From JASLBX01 sp036374175 (GTDB lineage: Bacteria > Actinomycetota > Actinomycetes > Jiangellales > Jiangellaceae): a DNA stretch of 64,000 nt. The stretch is taken from contig DASUUH010000022.1 in NCBI GenBank assembly GCA_036374175.1, positions 1 through 64,000 of the forward strand. Direction: 5' to 3'. Positions within the stretch are counted from its first letter, which is position 1. The number at the start of each line of letters is the position of its first letter. The position numbers and the translations under genes are program-made. Below the pieces are notes generated by a model. That model saw nothing but the letters and a program-made list of their open reading frames with translations. It had not been told where the DNA came from and made no database searches. Shown piece by piece: positions 25,407 to 34,094 of the stretch.

Positions 25407-28364
25407 TCAGATGATGCCGCGCTCGCGAGCGATGTGCACCGCCTCGGTCCGTGAGCTCGCCTGTAGCTTGCTCAAGATCGCGGACACGTGATGATCGACC
25501 GTCTTCGGTGAGATGAACAACCGGCTCGCGAGCTGAGCGTTGGACAGGCCTTCGCAGAGCATGCCGAGCACCTCCACCTGACGCTCGGTGAGTCCGGCCG
25601 GGTTGGCTCGGGTGGCCGCCCGCGGTCCGGCCGGCACGTGATTGACGCCACGATCGCGCAGCTGCTGGCGGACCTTCCCGGCCACGGCGGCTGCGCCGAG
25701 AGCGTCGAGCAGCTCGAGCGCCTGGAACGCGGCCGCGTCGGTGCCCGTATCGAGCAGCGCTAACGCCTGCGAGTACGGCTCACCGATCCTGGCCCAGCAC
25801 GTGGCCGAGGTGGCAGCATCGCCGGAAACCGCCGCCTGATACGGCTCGGCTACGGTCAGGTTGCTCGGCACCGTCTGGCCAAGCCGGCGAATCCAGACCG
25901 CGAGGTCGCCACGTGACCATTCCAGCCCCGGATCCCCGGCCCACTTGTCTAGCAGCTCGGTCGCTTGCTCGACCCGATCGTCGGCCTCGCCGGTGAGCCA
26001 GGCACGCTCAACAAGCGCACTGGCGGCCGGAAGTATGCGCAGCGGTTCATCCAGCCGAAGCGCCAAATCCCAGGCGGCTTCGAGGTGTTCGCCGAGATCG
26101 GCGTCGCCGCGTCGCAGGTTGATCAGGCCGCAGACCAGTTCCGCCCACGGGCGACCCAACGGGACCGTTTCCGGGCCGAGCATGACACCGGCGTCCAGCA
26201 AGGCCTGGTCCCAATTGCCGACAAGAAGGTTCAGCCGTGCCTGCGCACCGAGTTGCCACACCGCGCAGATCCGAATGTCGCGCTCGGCAGCCAGGGGGAG
26301 GCTGGTCCGAAGCAGCTCACGCGCTTCGGCGAACCGGCGCTGCTCGACGTCGCAGTACACGAGCAGGCTGTACGTCGTCGACGCGGGATAGTAGGCCTCG
26401 GCGTTGAGCCCCGCCGCCGCTACCTCCAACACCCGCGGGCGGGCGCCCGGCTGCCCGGTCAGCACGTCTTTGATCCCGTGCAGCATGTCCGTGCGGAGGC
26501 GCAGCTCGAAGTCGCCGGTCACCTCAGTGACGTCGGTCAACCGGCGGAGGATCTCGTCGGCACGGCTGAGGTCGTTGCGCTGGATGGCCAGATATGCCTC
26601 AGTCGCATAGGCATGGCCGAGCTCGACCTGGTCGTCGCTCGGCTCGAGCAGCTGGATCGATTCGGCAGCGTGCCGGTCCGCGTGGTCGCGGTCGGCGTTG
26701 TAGTACTCGTACAACGACAACGTGTGGCACACCGATCCGACACCTATCGCATCGCCTCGGGCCGCCCGGATTCCACGGGCACGGGCACTTGCGGCGACCG
26801 CTTCGGTCAACCGATCCAAGAAGTAGAGTTGGCGCGCCATCGCCTCGAGCATCGTCGTGCGCTCCTCGTCGGCCAGTTCGACCGGCTGCGTCAGCGCAAG
26901 CTCGAAGAACTCCACCGCCTGGGCGTGCGCACCGGTCGCGGTGGCTCGCCATCCGGCCGCCGAGGCATAACGGACGACCCGCTCAGGGTCCTTGGCCCCG
27001 CGTGCGTGGTGTGTCAGCACTGCCGGGTCGGTCACGTCCCGTTCCAGCGCGTGCAGGACGCGCGCGTGCAATGTGACCTCGCCACCTGGTGGGATGAGAT
27101 CCGCCACCGCGAGCCGGCACAACTCGTGGCGGAATCGCAAACCTCTCGTCCCCCGTTCGAGTAGGCCGGTCTGGCCTAGCGCGCGCAGCGTGGGCAAGTC
27201 GACGTGCAACGCCGGCAGCGCGACGTCTGGCACGGCTTCGGGCGCACACGCCAGCAGTGCGAGCACGTCCTGTGCGGCAGGGGGCAGGTCTGCTGTCCGG
27301 GCCAGGACGGCGTCTCGTACCGTCTCCGGCAGCCTGTCTCCTGCCGCGGCTGCTACCTCCTGGACGAAGAAGGCGTTGCCAGCGGTGAGCCGCATCACAT
27401 CATCGGGATCGCGGCCGGAAGCCGCCAGCAGGGCGGCGACCGCAGCACGGCTCAGCGGACCTACGGTCAGCCGCCGACCCGCCTCCGACCGGGCAACATC
27501 CCCGATCAGGCCCCGAAGGGGGTGGTCGACGCCCACCTCGTCGTCGCGGTGTGTTCCGATGATGAGCGTCCGTGTGCGCTGGACGCGCCGGGTGAGCAAG
27601 CGGAGCAGATCGATGGTCGCCTGGTCGGCCCACTGGAGGTCATCGAGCACCAGCACGGACGGCGTTCTGGTCAGCTCGACGAGCAGCGGCGGCAAGATCC
27701 GGTGGACCGGCTGATCCTGCTCGATCTGCAACGACAGCGGACCCCCGAGTTGGGCCGCTGCTTCTCGCAGCGGCTCGAGCGGGGCCGGCGTCGCCAGCGG
27801 TGTGCACATGCCCCACAACACGCGCGCCGAATCGGTGGCTGCGAACGACGCCGCCGCGCGGGCCAGCGCTGTCTTGCCCGCACCCGACTCGCCGGCCACC
27901 AGAACGATCGAACCCCGGCCGGCCCGGGCCTTGGCCCACGACTCTTGCAGTTCGGCCAGTTCGGCTTCTCGTTCGAGAAGGACGTCTGAGCCGTCCCCGG
28001 CGATCGCGGTCCACGGCAGCAGCGCCGGTGCCGGCAGGTCTGCCTCCTCGGCAAGCTCGATCACCTCACCGATGAATTGGTAGCCGCGCGCGTGCACAGT
28101 GCGGATAAGGCGCCGCTCAGCCCCCGTGTCACCGACGGCTTGCCGCGCGGACTTGATCCGGCTCGTCAGTGCCGACTCGCTGACGAAGCGGTTGCCCCAC
28201 ACCGCGTCGAGCAACTCCTCCTTCGTGACCATCCGGTCGCGTTCTCTGATCAGCACCGCCAGAACCTCGAACACCTGCGGCTCGATGCGCTGCACGACAC
28301 CGGCACGAGACAGCACCATGCGGTCAACATCGAGCTCACAGTCGCCGAACGCGTACCTCAACAA
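25407..28364 (-). CDS. Large ATPase regulator with wHTH at N-terminus and LuxR HTH at C-terminus
   Basis: A protein of 985 residues. Residues ~1-100 form an OmpR-type winged helix (IEPQVFEVLAVLIRERDRMV, NRFVSESALTSRIKSARQ, ARGYQFIGEV). An AAA module follows with Walker A AGESGAGKTAL and Walker B SVLVLDDLQWADQ. Residues ~430-900 are helical TPR-like repeats. The last ~65 residues are a LuxR HTH (LTERQVEVLGMLCEGLSNAQ, SPKTVDHHVSAILSKL). Proteins of the LAL type normally carry only the C-terminal HTH, so two DNA-binding ends are unusual. The probable start is TTG at 28364, after GGGGGTCT. Confidence 0.85.
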   Translation of the reverse strand: MLRYAFGDCELDVDRMVLSRAGVVQRIEPQVFEVLAVLIRERDRMVTKEELLDAVWGNRFVSESALTSRIKSARQAVGDTGAERRLIRTVHARGYQFIGEVIELAEEADLPAPALLPWTAIAGDGSDVLLEREAELAELQESWAKARAGRGSIVLVAGESGAGKTALARAAASFAATDSARVLWGMCTPLATPAPLEPLREAAAQLGGPLSLQIEQDQPVHRILPPLLVELTRTPSVLVLDDLQWADQATIDLLRLLTRRVQRTRTLIIGTHRDDEVGVDHPLRGLIGDVARSEAGRRLTVGPLSRAAVAALLAASGRDPDDVMRLTAGNAFFVQEVAAAAGDRLPETVRDAVLARTADLPPAAQDVLALLACAPEAVPDVALPALHVDLPTLRALGQTGLLERGTRGLRFRHELCRLAVADLIPPGGEVTLHARVLHALERDVTDPAVLTHHARGAKDPERVVRYASAAGWRATATGAHAQAVEFFELALTQPVELADEERTTMLEAMARQLYFLDRLTEAVAASARARGIRAARGDAIGVGSVCHTLSLYEYYNADRDHADRHAAESIQLLEPSDDQVELGHAYATEAYLAIQRNDLSRADEILRRLTDVTEVTGDFELRLRTDMLHGIKDVLTGQPGARPRVLEVAAAGLNAEAYYPASTTYSLLVYCDVEQRRFAEARELLRTSLPLAAERDIRICAVWQLGAQARLNLLVGNWDQALLDAGVMLGPETVPLGRPWAELVCGLINLRRGDADLGEHLEAAWDLALRLDEPLRILPAASALVERAWLTGEADDRVEQATELLDKWAGDPGLEWSRGDLAVWIRRLGQTVPSNLTVAEPYQAAVSGDAATSATCWARIGEPYSQALALLDTGTDAAAFQALELLDALGAAAVAGKVRQQLRDRGVNHVPAGPRAATRANPAGLTERQVEVLGMLCEGLSNAQLASRLFISPKTVDHHVSAILSKLQASSRTEAVHIARERGII

Positions 28365-28489
28365 AGACCCCCGCGCAGTCTGCCGGGCCCATTATCAGGG
28401 CTCAGTTCATTGTTGCGCGCAAAGCCGCCGAGGGGTAGCCGCTGGCAACTACCCCTCGGCAGGCCATCAGTGCGCCAGCTCAGCCATCT

Positions 28490-29338
28490 GCCGTCCGCGG
28501 GCCGATGGTCGCCGCCACCTCGCCCACGAGATTGGCCGGAAAACCGCCACGACGCGCGTGCTCGAGCACATCGTCCGCACTCGAGGCGCGGCTGTGGGCC
28601 AACTGGCACCCGGACGGAGTCGACGAGCGACTGGACACCGCGCTCGAACTTTTCCGGCTGGCCGAGCGGCAACACATGCAGGAGCTCGCCGTGGTCGCCC
28701 GCCGGTGGCGCGTCGTGGCGCTGCTCGAATCCGGCCGGTTGGCCGAGGCCCGGTCCGAGATCGCTGAGCATGCTCGGGCAGCGCGGACGCTGCGGCTGCC
28801 CTACGAGCTGATGTACGCCTCAGTGTTCAGCACGATGCGCGCCCTGCTTGAGGGTCGGCTTGACGACGCCCGGCTCGAATCGGCCCGGGTGGCAGCCTTC
28901 GGTGAGCTGCGAGGAGGTGCCGATGCCCTCCAGTTCGTCGGCGTCCACCATCTCACCTTCGGGATGCTGCGAAACGAACTGGCCGGCATCGTGGACGCGA
29001 TCCGGGCGTACGCCGACGGATATCCGGCGGTGCCGGCGTGGCGCACCGGCCTCGGGTATGCGCTCATCGAGGCGGGACGCCTGGATGAGGCTCGAGCCGA
29101 GGTCGACCGGCTGTGGCCACCCGAGTCGAAACTCCCCAAGGACGCTTCCTGGCTGGTGGCCATCAGCGTCCTCGGAATTATCGTGACCCGCCTCGGCGAC
29201 CGGACGCGGGCCGAACACCTTTGCCGGTTGCTTGAACCCTACGGTGACCGGCCCGTCCTGCTCGGAGCGGGCGGCGCGGTCTGGGGCGTTGGAGCGCTGT
29301 ACCTGGGGCTGCTGGCCGGCGCGGCACAACCGGCGTAG
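28490..29338 (+). pseudogene. TPR fragment of a large ATPase regulator
   Basis: The translation shows TPR-like helices typical of the C-terminal half of AAA/cyclase-type regulators (WHPDGVDERLDTALELF, VARRWRVVALLESGRLAEA, then YPAVPAWRTGLGYALIEAGR). There is no HTH, ATPase or complete C-terminus, and it stops at GLLAGAAQPA. Upstream of 28580 the family sequence continues in another frame (TTRVLEHIVR), so it also carries a frameshift. An intact ORF of 277 residues remains, but a functional protein is unlikely. Confidence 0.6.
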
Positions 29339-29433
29339 GCCGGCTCACGCAGGTTTCACGCTGGCAGCACGATACGCGCACGATCGGTGCGGATTCTCGA
29401 TGCAACGGATCCCATCCAGCTCGAGGAGACATC

Positions 29434-29853
29434 ATGACCAGCACCGCCACCCTTATCCCTGTCCGAGTTCTCGACGCAGCGGCTCGCACCACGCTGAGCA
29501 CGCTGCTGGAGCGGCACTTCGAGGCGGCCGAGATCGCCGCCGAGTGCGACGACAGCGCCTACGTTCGCCGCCCGGATCTCGACCAGATCATGGCTCTGCT
29601 GAGCACCGAGGCGTACATCTCGGCCGCAATGCTCACCGATTCGTCCCCCGTGGCCGTTGCCACGAACGTCCCTCCTGCCGTGCGCCGGCGGGAGCTGGCT
29701 TCGGCCCAATGAATGCTCGTCGCCGCGGTGAACGACGTCACCGAGTCCGGCCCGCCGGCCTCCGACGTCGTGGAGATGATGTCGAGGTCGGCGGACCGGG
29801 TCCGCCTGCTTGCGGCACGGTTGGCCGACGCGGTCACTCCGCTGCACGGGTGA
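29434..29853 (+). pseudogene. Small protein gene with in-frame TGA; paralogue of 29834-30241
   Basis: After GAGGAG the ATG at 29434 opens a 92-codon frame that ends in TGA at 29710-29712. The same frame continues immediately with ATG and 46 further codons to the stop at 29851. The joined product aligns with the convergent neighbour: VPPAVRRRELASAQ-stop-(M)LVAAV here, VPPVVRIRELSVAQRRLDATL there. The TGA sits where the neighbour has Arg, consistent with CGA to TGA. Alternatives are two separate proteins or read-through. The family is unknown to me. Confidence 0.6.
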
Positions 29854-30241
29854 CGATGCTGAGCCACCGCGCCGCCTCGGTGACCCGGGTCGCTGAGCCG
29901 GCCAGCGCGGCCAGCACCTCAGGGGCTTGCACACGGTTCGCCGGCTTGTCCAGGGTTGCATCGAGCCGACGCTGGGCGACGCTCAGCTCGCGAATCCGGA
30001 CAACTGGCGGGACACCTGGTTCTGCCACCGACCACTGCTCGCCGGTCAACGCGCCGACCACTCCGTATGCCTCTGCGACGACGCGGGCGACGGAGCGGTC
30101 GGCAGTTACCCACACCGCACGATCGTCCAGGTCCAGCTCGGCAACGAGGTCGGCAACCTGCCGGTGGGCATCTCTGACCAGCGCCACAGCGTCGCGCTCT
30201 CGCTCAGCGGTGGCCGAACGTTGCAGGATCGCCGCCGTCAT
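29834..30241 (-). CDS. Unknown protein, intact paralogue of the broken neighbour
   Basis: A 135-residue, largely helical and acidic protein (VALVRDAHRQVADLVAELDL, then VPPVVRIRELSVAQRRLDATL, then ATRVTEAARWLSIV). No family is recognised. ATG at 30241 has GGAGG six bases upstream. It overlaps the stop of the preceding short gene by four bases (ATGA), and its 3' end overlaps the convergent pseudogene by 20 bases. Confidence 0.55.
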   Translation of the reverse strand: MTAAILQRSATAERERDAVALVRDAHRQVADLVAELDLDDRAVWVTADRSVARVVAEAYGVVGALTGEQWSVAEPGVPPVVRIRELSVAQRRLDATLDKPANRVQAPEVLAALAGSATRVTEAARWLSIVTRAAE

Positions 30242-30429
30242 CCCACACCTCCTTCCGGCCGGGCGACCAGCGGCCACCACATCCTGAACCCCCGGCTCCG
30301 GGACACCTTGCGGCGTCTTGTCCGGCGTGTGGCAGCGTCAAGTTCGGCTCGACGCTGCCAGTCCTTCGACGCGTACAACTCCTGCCGTTGCCGGACTGTC
30401 ATTTCAGCGATCACGTGGTTGACGTGCAT
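30238..30429 (-). CDS. Short basic protein, first gene of a two-gene unit
   Basis: A protein of 63 residues with a helix (IAEMTVRQRQELYASKDWQRR) and a highly basic second half (RRTRRRKVSRSRGFR). ATG at 30429 follows GGAGGATCGTC, a textbook ribosome site. Its stop overlaps the next start. It resembles the other short basic ORFs at 16624 and 24446 in size and charge; function is unknown. Confidence 0.5.
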   Translation of the reverse strand: MHVNHVIAEMTVRQRQELYASKDWQRRAELDAATRRTRRRKVSRSRGFRMWWPLVARPEGGVG

Positions 30430-30595
30430 GACGATCCTCCGTTCTCTCGGTTCGCGATCTGCCATCAACCACTCTGGGCGCCCGGTGATCGGCAAGCTTG
30501 GAGTAACTCTGAAGAGTTTGTGGAGGGCCAACGGAGTGGCGACCACGATCCGAGTACGCAAGGCTGGGTAAGGACGATCGTCGGAAGGGCTCACC

Positions 30596-33070
30596 ATGAC
30601 CGAAACGGCAGCAACAGTGGATGGGGGCCGCCGGCTCGATCCCGAGGTGCTCACTCGGATCGACGCCTGGTGGCGCGCCGCCAACTACCTGTCCGTGGGG
30701 CAGATCTATCTGCTGGACAATCCCCTGCTGCGCGAACCGCTGGCCGCCGAACACATCAAACCGCGGTTGCTCGGCCACTGGGGCACCTCACCCGGGCAGA
30801 ACTTTCTGTACGCGCACCTGAATCGCGCCATCATCGAGCGCGATCTGGACATGATCTACATCAGCGGACCCGGCCACGGCGGGCCGTCCCTCGTCGGGGC
30901 TGCATGGCTCGAGGGCACCTACAGCGAGGTGTATTCCGGTGTCGGCGACGATGCCGAGGGCATGCGACGCCTGTTCCGGCAGTTCTCCTTCCCCGGTGGG
31001 GTGCCGAGCCACGTCGCGCCCGAGACGCCCGGGTCGATCCACGAAGGCGGCGAACTCGGATACGCGCTGTCGCATGCGTACGGTGCGGCATTCGACAATC
31101 CCGGGCTCATCGTCGCCTGCGTCATCGGCGACGGCGAGGCCGAGACCGGACCGCTGGCCACCGGGTGGCACGGCAACAAGTTCCTCAACCCGGTCAGCGA
31201 CGGCACTGTGCTGCCGATCCTGCACCTGAACGGCTACAAGATCGCCAATCCGACGATCTTCGCCCGAATTCCCCGCGAGGAACTCGAGGCGTTCATGGTC
31301 GGCAACGGCTACCGTCCCTACTGGTTCGAAGGCGGTTTCGACGGCGAAGACGCCGCGTCCTTCCACCACCGCTTCGCCGCGCTGCTCGACGAGGTCCTCG
31401 ACGAGATCGCGCAGATCCGGTCCGACGCTGACGGTGGCACCACCAACTCGCGTCCTGCTTGGCCAGCCATCGTCTTCAAGACACCCAAAGGGTGGACCGG
31501 GCCGGCGCAGATCGACGGTGTCCAGATCGAGAACACCCACAAGTCGCATCAGGTTCCGATGAACCACGTCCGCGGCAACGAGCACTACTCAAAGATCCTC
31601 GAGGAGTGGATGCGCTCGTACCGCCCGGAAGAACTGTTCGACGAGGACGGCCGGCCGGTCGATTTGGTGCGGTCCATGAACCCCGTCGGTAAGCGGCGGA
31701 TGAGCGCCAACCCGCACGCCAATGGCGGTGAGCTCACCCGTGATCTTCGATTGCCCGACTTCCGCGATTTCGCGGTCGACGTCCCCACGCCCGGCGGTGC
31801 GGTGGCCGAGGCGACCCGAGTTCTCGGCACCTGGCTGGCCGAGGTCGTGCGGCACAACCCGGACAACTTCCGCATCTTCGGTCCGGACGAGACCGCGTCC
31901 AACCGGCTGGGCGCCACGATCGATGTCAGCGCCAAAGTGTGGCAGGCCGAGATCCTGCCGGGCGACGAACACCTCGCGACGAACGGGCGTGTCGTCGAAA
32001 TGCTGTCCGAGCACCAGTGCCAAGGCTGGCTGGAGGGTTACCTGCTGACCGGCCGCCACGGCGTCTTCAACTGCTATGAGGCGTTCATCCACATCATCGA
32101 CGCGATGTTCAACCAGCACGCCAAGTGGCTGAAGGTGACGCGGGAGATTTCCTGGCGCCGGCCGATCCCGTCGCTGAACTACCTGCTCACCTCGCACGTG
32201 TGGCGGCAGGACCACAACGGCTTCTCGCACCAGGACCCAGGTTTCATCGACCACGTCGTTAACAAGAAGGCCGATGTCATCCGGGTGTACCTGCCACCGG
32301 ACGCCAACACGCTGCTGTCCACGTACGACCATTGCCTCCGCAGCCGCAACTACGTCAACGTCGTCGTGGCCGGCAAGCAACCGCAGGCGCAGTGGCTGAC
32401 CATGGACGAGGCTATTGCGCACTGCACACGGGGGGTCGGCATCTGGGACTGGGCGGGCACCGAGGACGGCGATCCTGACGTCGTCCTGGGGTGTGCCGGT
32501 GATGTCCCGACCCTCGAGACGCTCGCGGCCGCCGACCTTCTTCGCCAGCATCTGCCCGACCTGAAAGTGCGGGTCGTCAACGTGGTCGACCTCATGCGGT
32601 TGCAGGACGAGCGGGAGCACCCGCACGGGCTGCCGGACGCCGAGTTCGACACCCTGTTCACCACCGACAAGCCCATCATCTTCGCGTACCACGGCTATCC
32701 GTGGCTCGTCCACCGGCTGACCTACCGCCGGACGAACCACAGAAACCTGCACGTCCGCGGGTACAAGGAGGAAGGCACCACCACGACGCCGTTCGACATG
32801 CTGATGCTGAACGATCTGGACCGCTACCACCTGGTCATCGACGTCATCGACCGGGTGCCGAGCCTCGGGTCGCGCGCGGCCAGCCTCCGCCAGAAGATGG
32901 TCGACGCCCGGCTCCGGGCCCGCCAGTACACCCGCGACCACGGTGACGACTCTCCAGAGATCCGGGAGTGGCGCTGGCCCGCCGCACGGGCCGCCGGCCT
33001 CGACACCGCCACCGGCACCGATACCGGTGGTGACCACGATGCCGGCGTGCTGCCGGAGCGCGATTCCTGA
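30596..33070 (+). CDS. xfp: Xylulose-5-phosphate/fructose-6-phosphate phosphoketolase
   Basis: A protein of 824 residues, the usual length. N-terminal TPP-binding motifs include GHWGTSPGQNFLYAHLNR, YISGPGHGGPSLV, GGELGYALSHAYGA and GDGEAETGPLATGWHGNKFL. The central SEHQCQGWLEGYLLTGRHG and C-terminal transketolase-like domain are intact. It cleaves xylulose-5-P or fructose-6-P to acetyl-phosphate plus a smaller sugar phosphate. No acetate kinase or phosphotransacetylase is adjacent. GGAAGGG precedes ATG at 30596. Confidence 0.95.
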   Translation: MTETAATVDGGRRLDPEVLTRIDAWWRAANYLSVGQIYLLDNPLLREPLAAEHIKPRLLGHWGTSPGQNFLYAHLNRAIIERDLDMIYISGPGHGGPSLVGAAWLEGTYSEVYSGVGDDAEGMRRLFRQFSFPGGVPSHVAPETPGSIHEGGELGYALSHAYGAAFDNPGLIVACVIGDGEAETGPLATGWHGNKFLNPVSDGTVLPILHLNGYKIANPTIFARIPREELEAFMVGNGYRPYWFEGGFDGEDAASFHHRFAALLDEVLDEIAQIRSDADGGTTNSRPAWPAIVFKTPKGWTGPAQIDGVQIENTHKSHQVPMNHVRGNEHYSKILEEWMRSYRPEELFDEDGRPVDLVRSMNPVGKRRMSANPHANGGELTRDLRLPDFRDFAVDVPTPGGAVAEATRVLGTWLAEVVRHNPDNFRIFGPDETASNRLGATIDVSAKVWQAEILPGDEHLATNGRVVEMLSEHQCQGWLEGYLLTGRHGVFNCYEAFIHIIDAMFNQHAKWLKVTREISWRRPIPSLNYLLTSHVWRQDHNGFSHQDPGFIDHVVNKKADVIRVYLPPDANTLLSTYDHCLRSRNYVNVVVAGKQPQAQWLTMDEAIAHCTRGVGIWDWAGTEDGDPDVVLGCAGDVPTLETLAAADLLRQHLPDLKVRVVNVVDLMRLQDEREHPHGLPDAEFDTLFTTDKPIIFAYHGYPWLVHRLTYRRTNHRNLHVRGYKEEGTTTTPFDMLMLNDLDRYHLVIDVIDRVPSLGSRAASLRQKMVDARLRARQYTRDHGDDSPEIREWRWPAARAAGLDTATGTDTGGDHDAGVLPERDS

Positions 33071-33157
33071 CCTTGGTCCTCCACCCCGGTGACCTTGGCC
33101 TGATCCTTTTGGCCCGATGATGGCCTGGGATGAAGACGTAGGAGAAGGGAGAGCACC

Positions 33158-34000
33158 ATGAGCGGGATCGTCGTCGGTACCGACGGCTCCGATGCCGGCC
33201 GGTACGCGGTCGAGTGGGCCGCACGTGAGGCCATGCTGCTGGGTGAGCCGCTCCGTATCGTGCACGTTCTGCAGCGCTGGCTGTACGAGATGCCCGACGC
33301 GGGCCCGCACACCGAGGTGGGCCGGTGGGCCCGGGAGGACGCCGCAAACCTCCTCTCCGAGGCAGCCGGGCAGGCGCAACAGGTCGCGCCCGATGCCGAC
33401 GTGTCGACCGAGACCGTGCCCGGCGATCCCCGTCCAGGGCTCATCGAGGCGTCCAAAGAGGCGACAATGCTCGTGGTCGGTGGTCGCGGTGAAGGTGGTT
33501 TTGCCGGATTGCTGCTCGGTTCGGTGGCCTACGGCGTGGTCGGGCGTACCACCTGCCCCGTCGTCGTGGTGCAGGCAACCCCTGTGGAGCGGACCGGCCA
33601 GATCGTCGTGGGCATCGACACCTCGCCAGCGTCCGCTGCTGCTCTCGAGCGCGCTTTCGCTGAAGCAGTCGCGCACCGGTCGTCCGTCCGCGCGATCTAC
33701 GCCTGGCCGCCGGTCAGCAGCGCCGAGGGCATTTACGGGATGCGGCTCGACGCAGACGAAGCCCGTAAGCAGCTCGCGGACACCGTCGCCCCGGTAGCCG
33801 ACCGGTACCCGGCCGTGAAGGTCACCGAGGAAGTCTCCGAGGGCCACCCGGTCGGGGTGCTCGTTCGCGCGTCCGGCAATGCCGACCTGCTCGTCGTTGG
33901 GCGGCGAGGGCGCGGCGGCTTCGCCAGCATGCTGCTCGGCTCGGTCAGCCGCGGCGTACTGCACCACGCCAAGTGCCCGGTCATGGTGGTCCCGGCGTAA
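33158..34000 (+). CDS. Universal stress protein, tandem Usp domains
   Basis: A protein of 280 residues with two Usp domains (about 1-142 and 147-280). Each begins with a VVGTDGSD or VVGIDTSP strand and ends with a nucleotide-binding loop: GGRGEGGFAGLLLGSVAYGVV and GRRGRGGFASMLLGSVSRGVL, the G-2x-G-9x-G-S pattern of ATP-binding Usp. Tandem Usps of this kind are classic DosR-regulon members in mycobacteria. GGAGAAGGGAGAG precedes ATG at 33158. I see no DosR box here. Confidence 0.92.
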   Translation: MSGIVVGTDGSDAGRYAVEWAAREAMLLGEPLRIVHVLQRWLYEMPDAGPHTEVGRWAREDAANLLSEAAGQAQQVAPDADVSTETVPGDPRPGLIEASKEATMLVVGGRGEGGFAGLLLGSVAYGVVGRTTCPVVVVQATPVERTGQIVVGIDTSPASAAALERAFAEAVAHRSSVRAIYAWPPVSSAEGIYGMRLDADEARKQLADTVAPVADRYPAVKVTEEVSEGHPVGVLVRASGNADLLVVGRRGRGGFASMLLGSVSRGVLHHAKCPVMVVPA

Positions 34001-34012
34001 TCCTTGCCCGGT

Positions 34013-34065
34013 TGTCCGGCCGGACAAGTCCGCGACCTGCGCGAGTGCGGGTGTCCGGCCGGACA
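34013..34065. repeat. 39-bp-period palindrome element, copy 5
   Basis: Two perfect TGTCCGGCCGGACA palindromes at 34013-34026 and 34052-34065, 39 bp apart, with a 25-bp core beginning AGTCCGCGACCTGC. It lies between the convergent usp and RNase H genes. Confidence 0.85.
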
Positions 34066-34094
34066 GGTTCACAAGTGCGCGACCTCCGCGTGGG

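Noticed and set aside
24876..29338. One original regulator gene split in two by insertion of the 25407-28364 gene
   Set aside because: The left remnant belongs to the wHTH-hydrolase family and the right one to AAA-TPR regulators, so they are unlikely to be halves of one gene. No target-site duplication is visible.
24800..30600. Integrated mobile element or genomic island with integrase
   Set aside because: No transposase, integrase, terminal inverted repeats or att-like duplication was found despite several pseudogenes; the only tRNA in the window (37216) has no copy of its 3' end nearby.
31589..34072. 827-codon ORF on the minus strand
   Set aside because: It is antisense to phosphoketolase and usp; those genes have clear motifs and ribosome sites, while this frame shows only low-complexity charged sequence.
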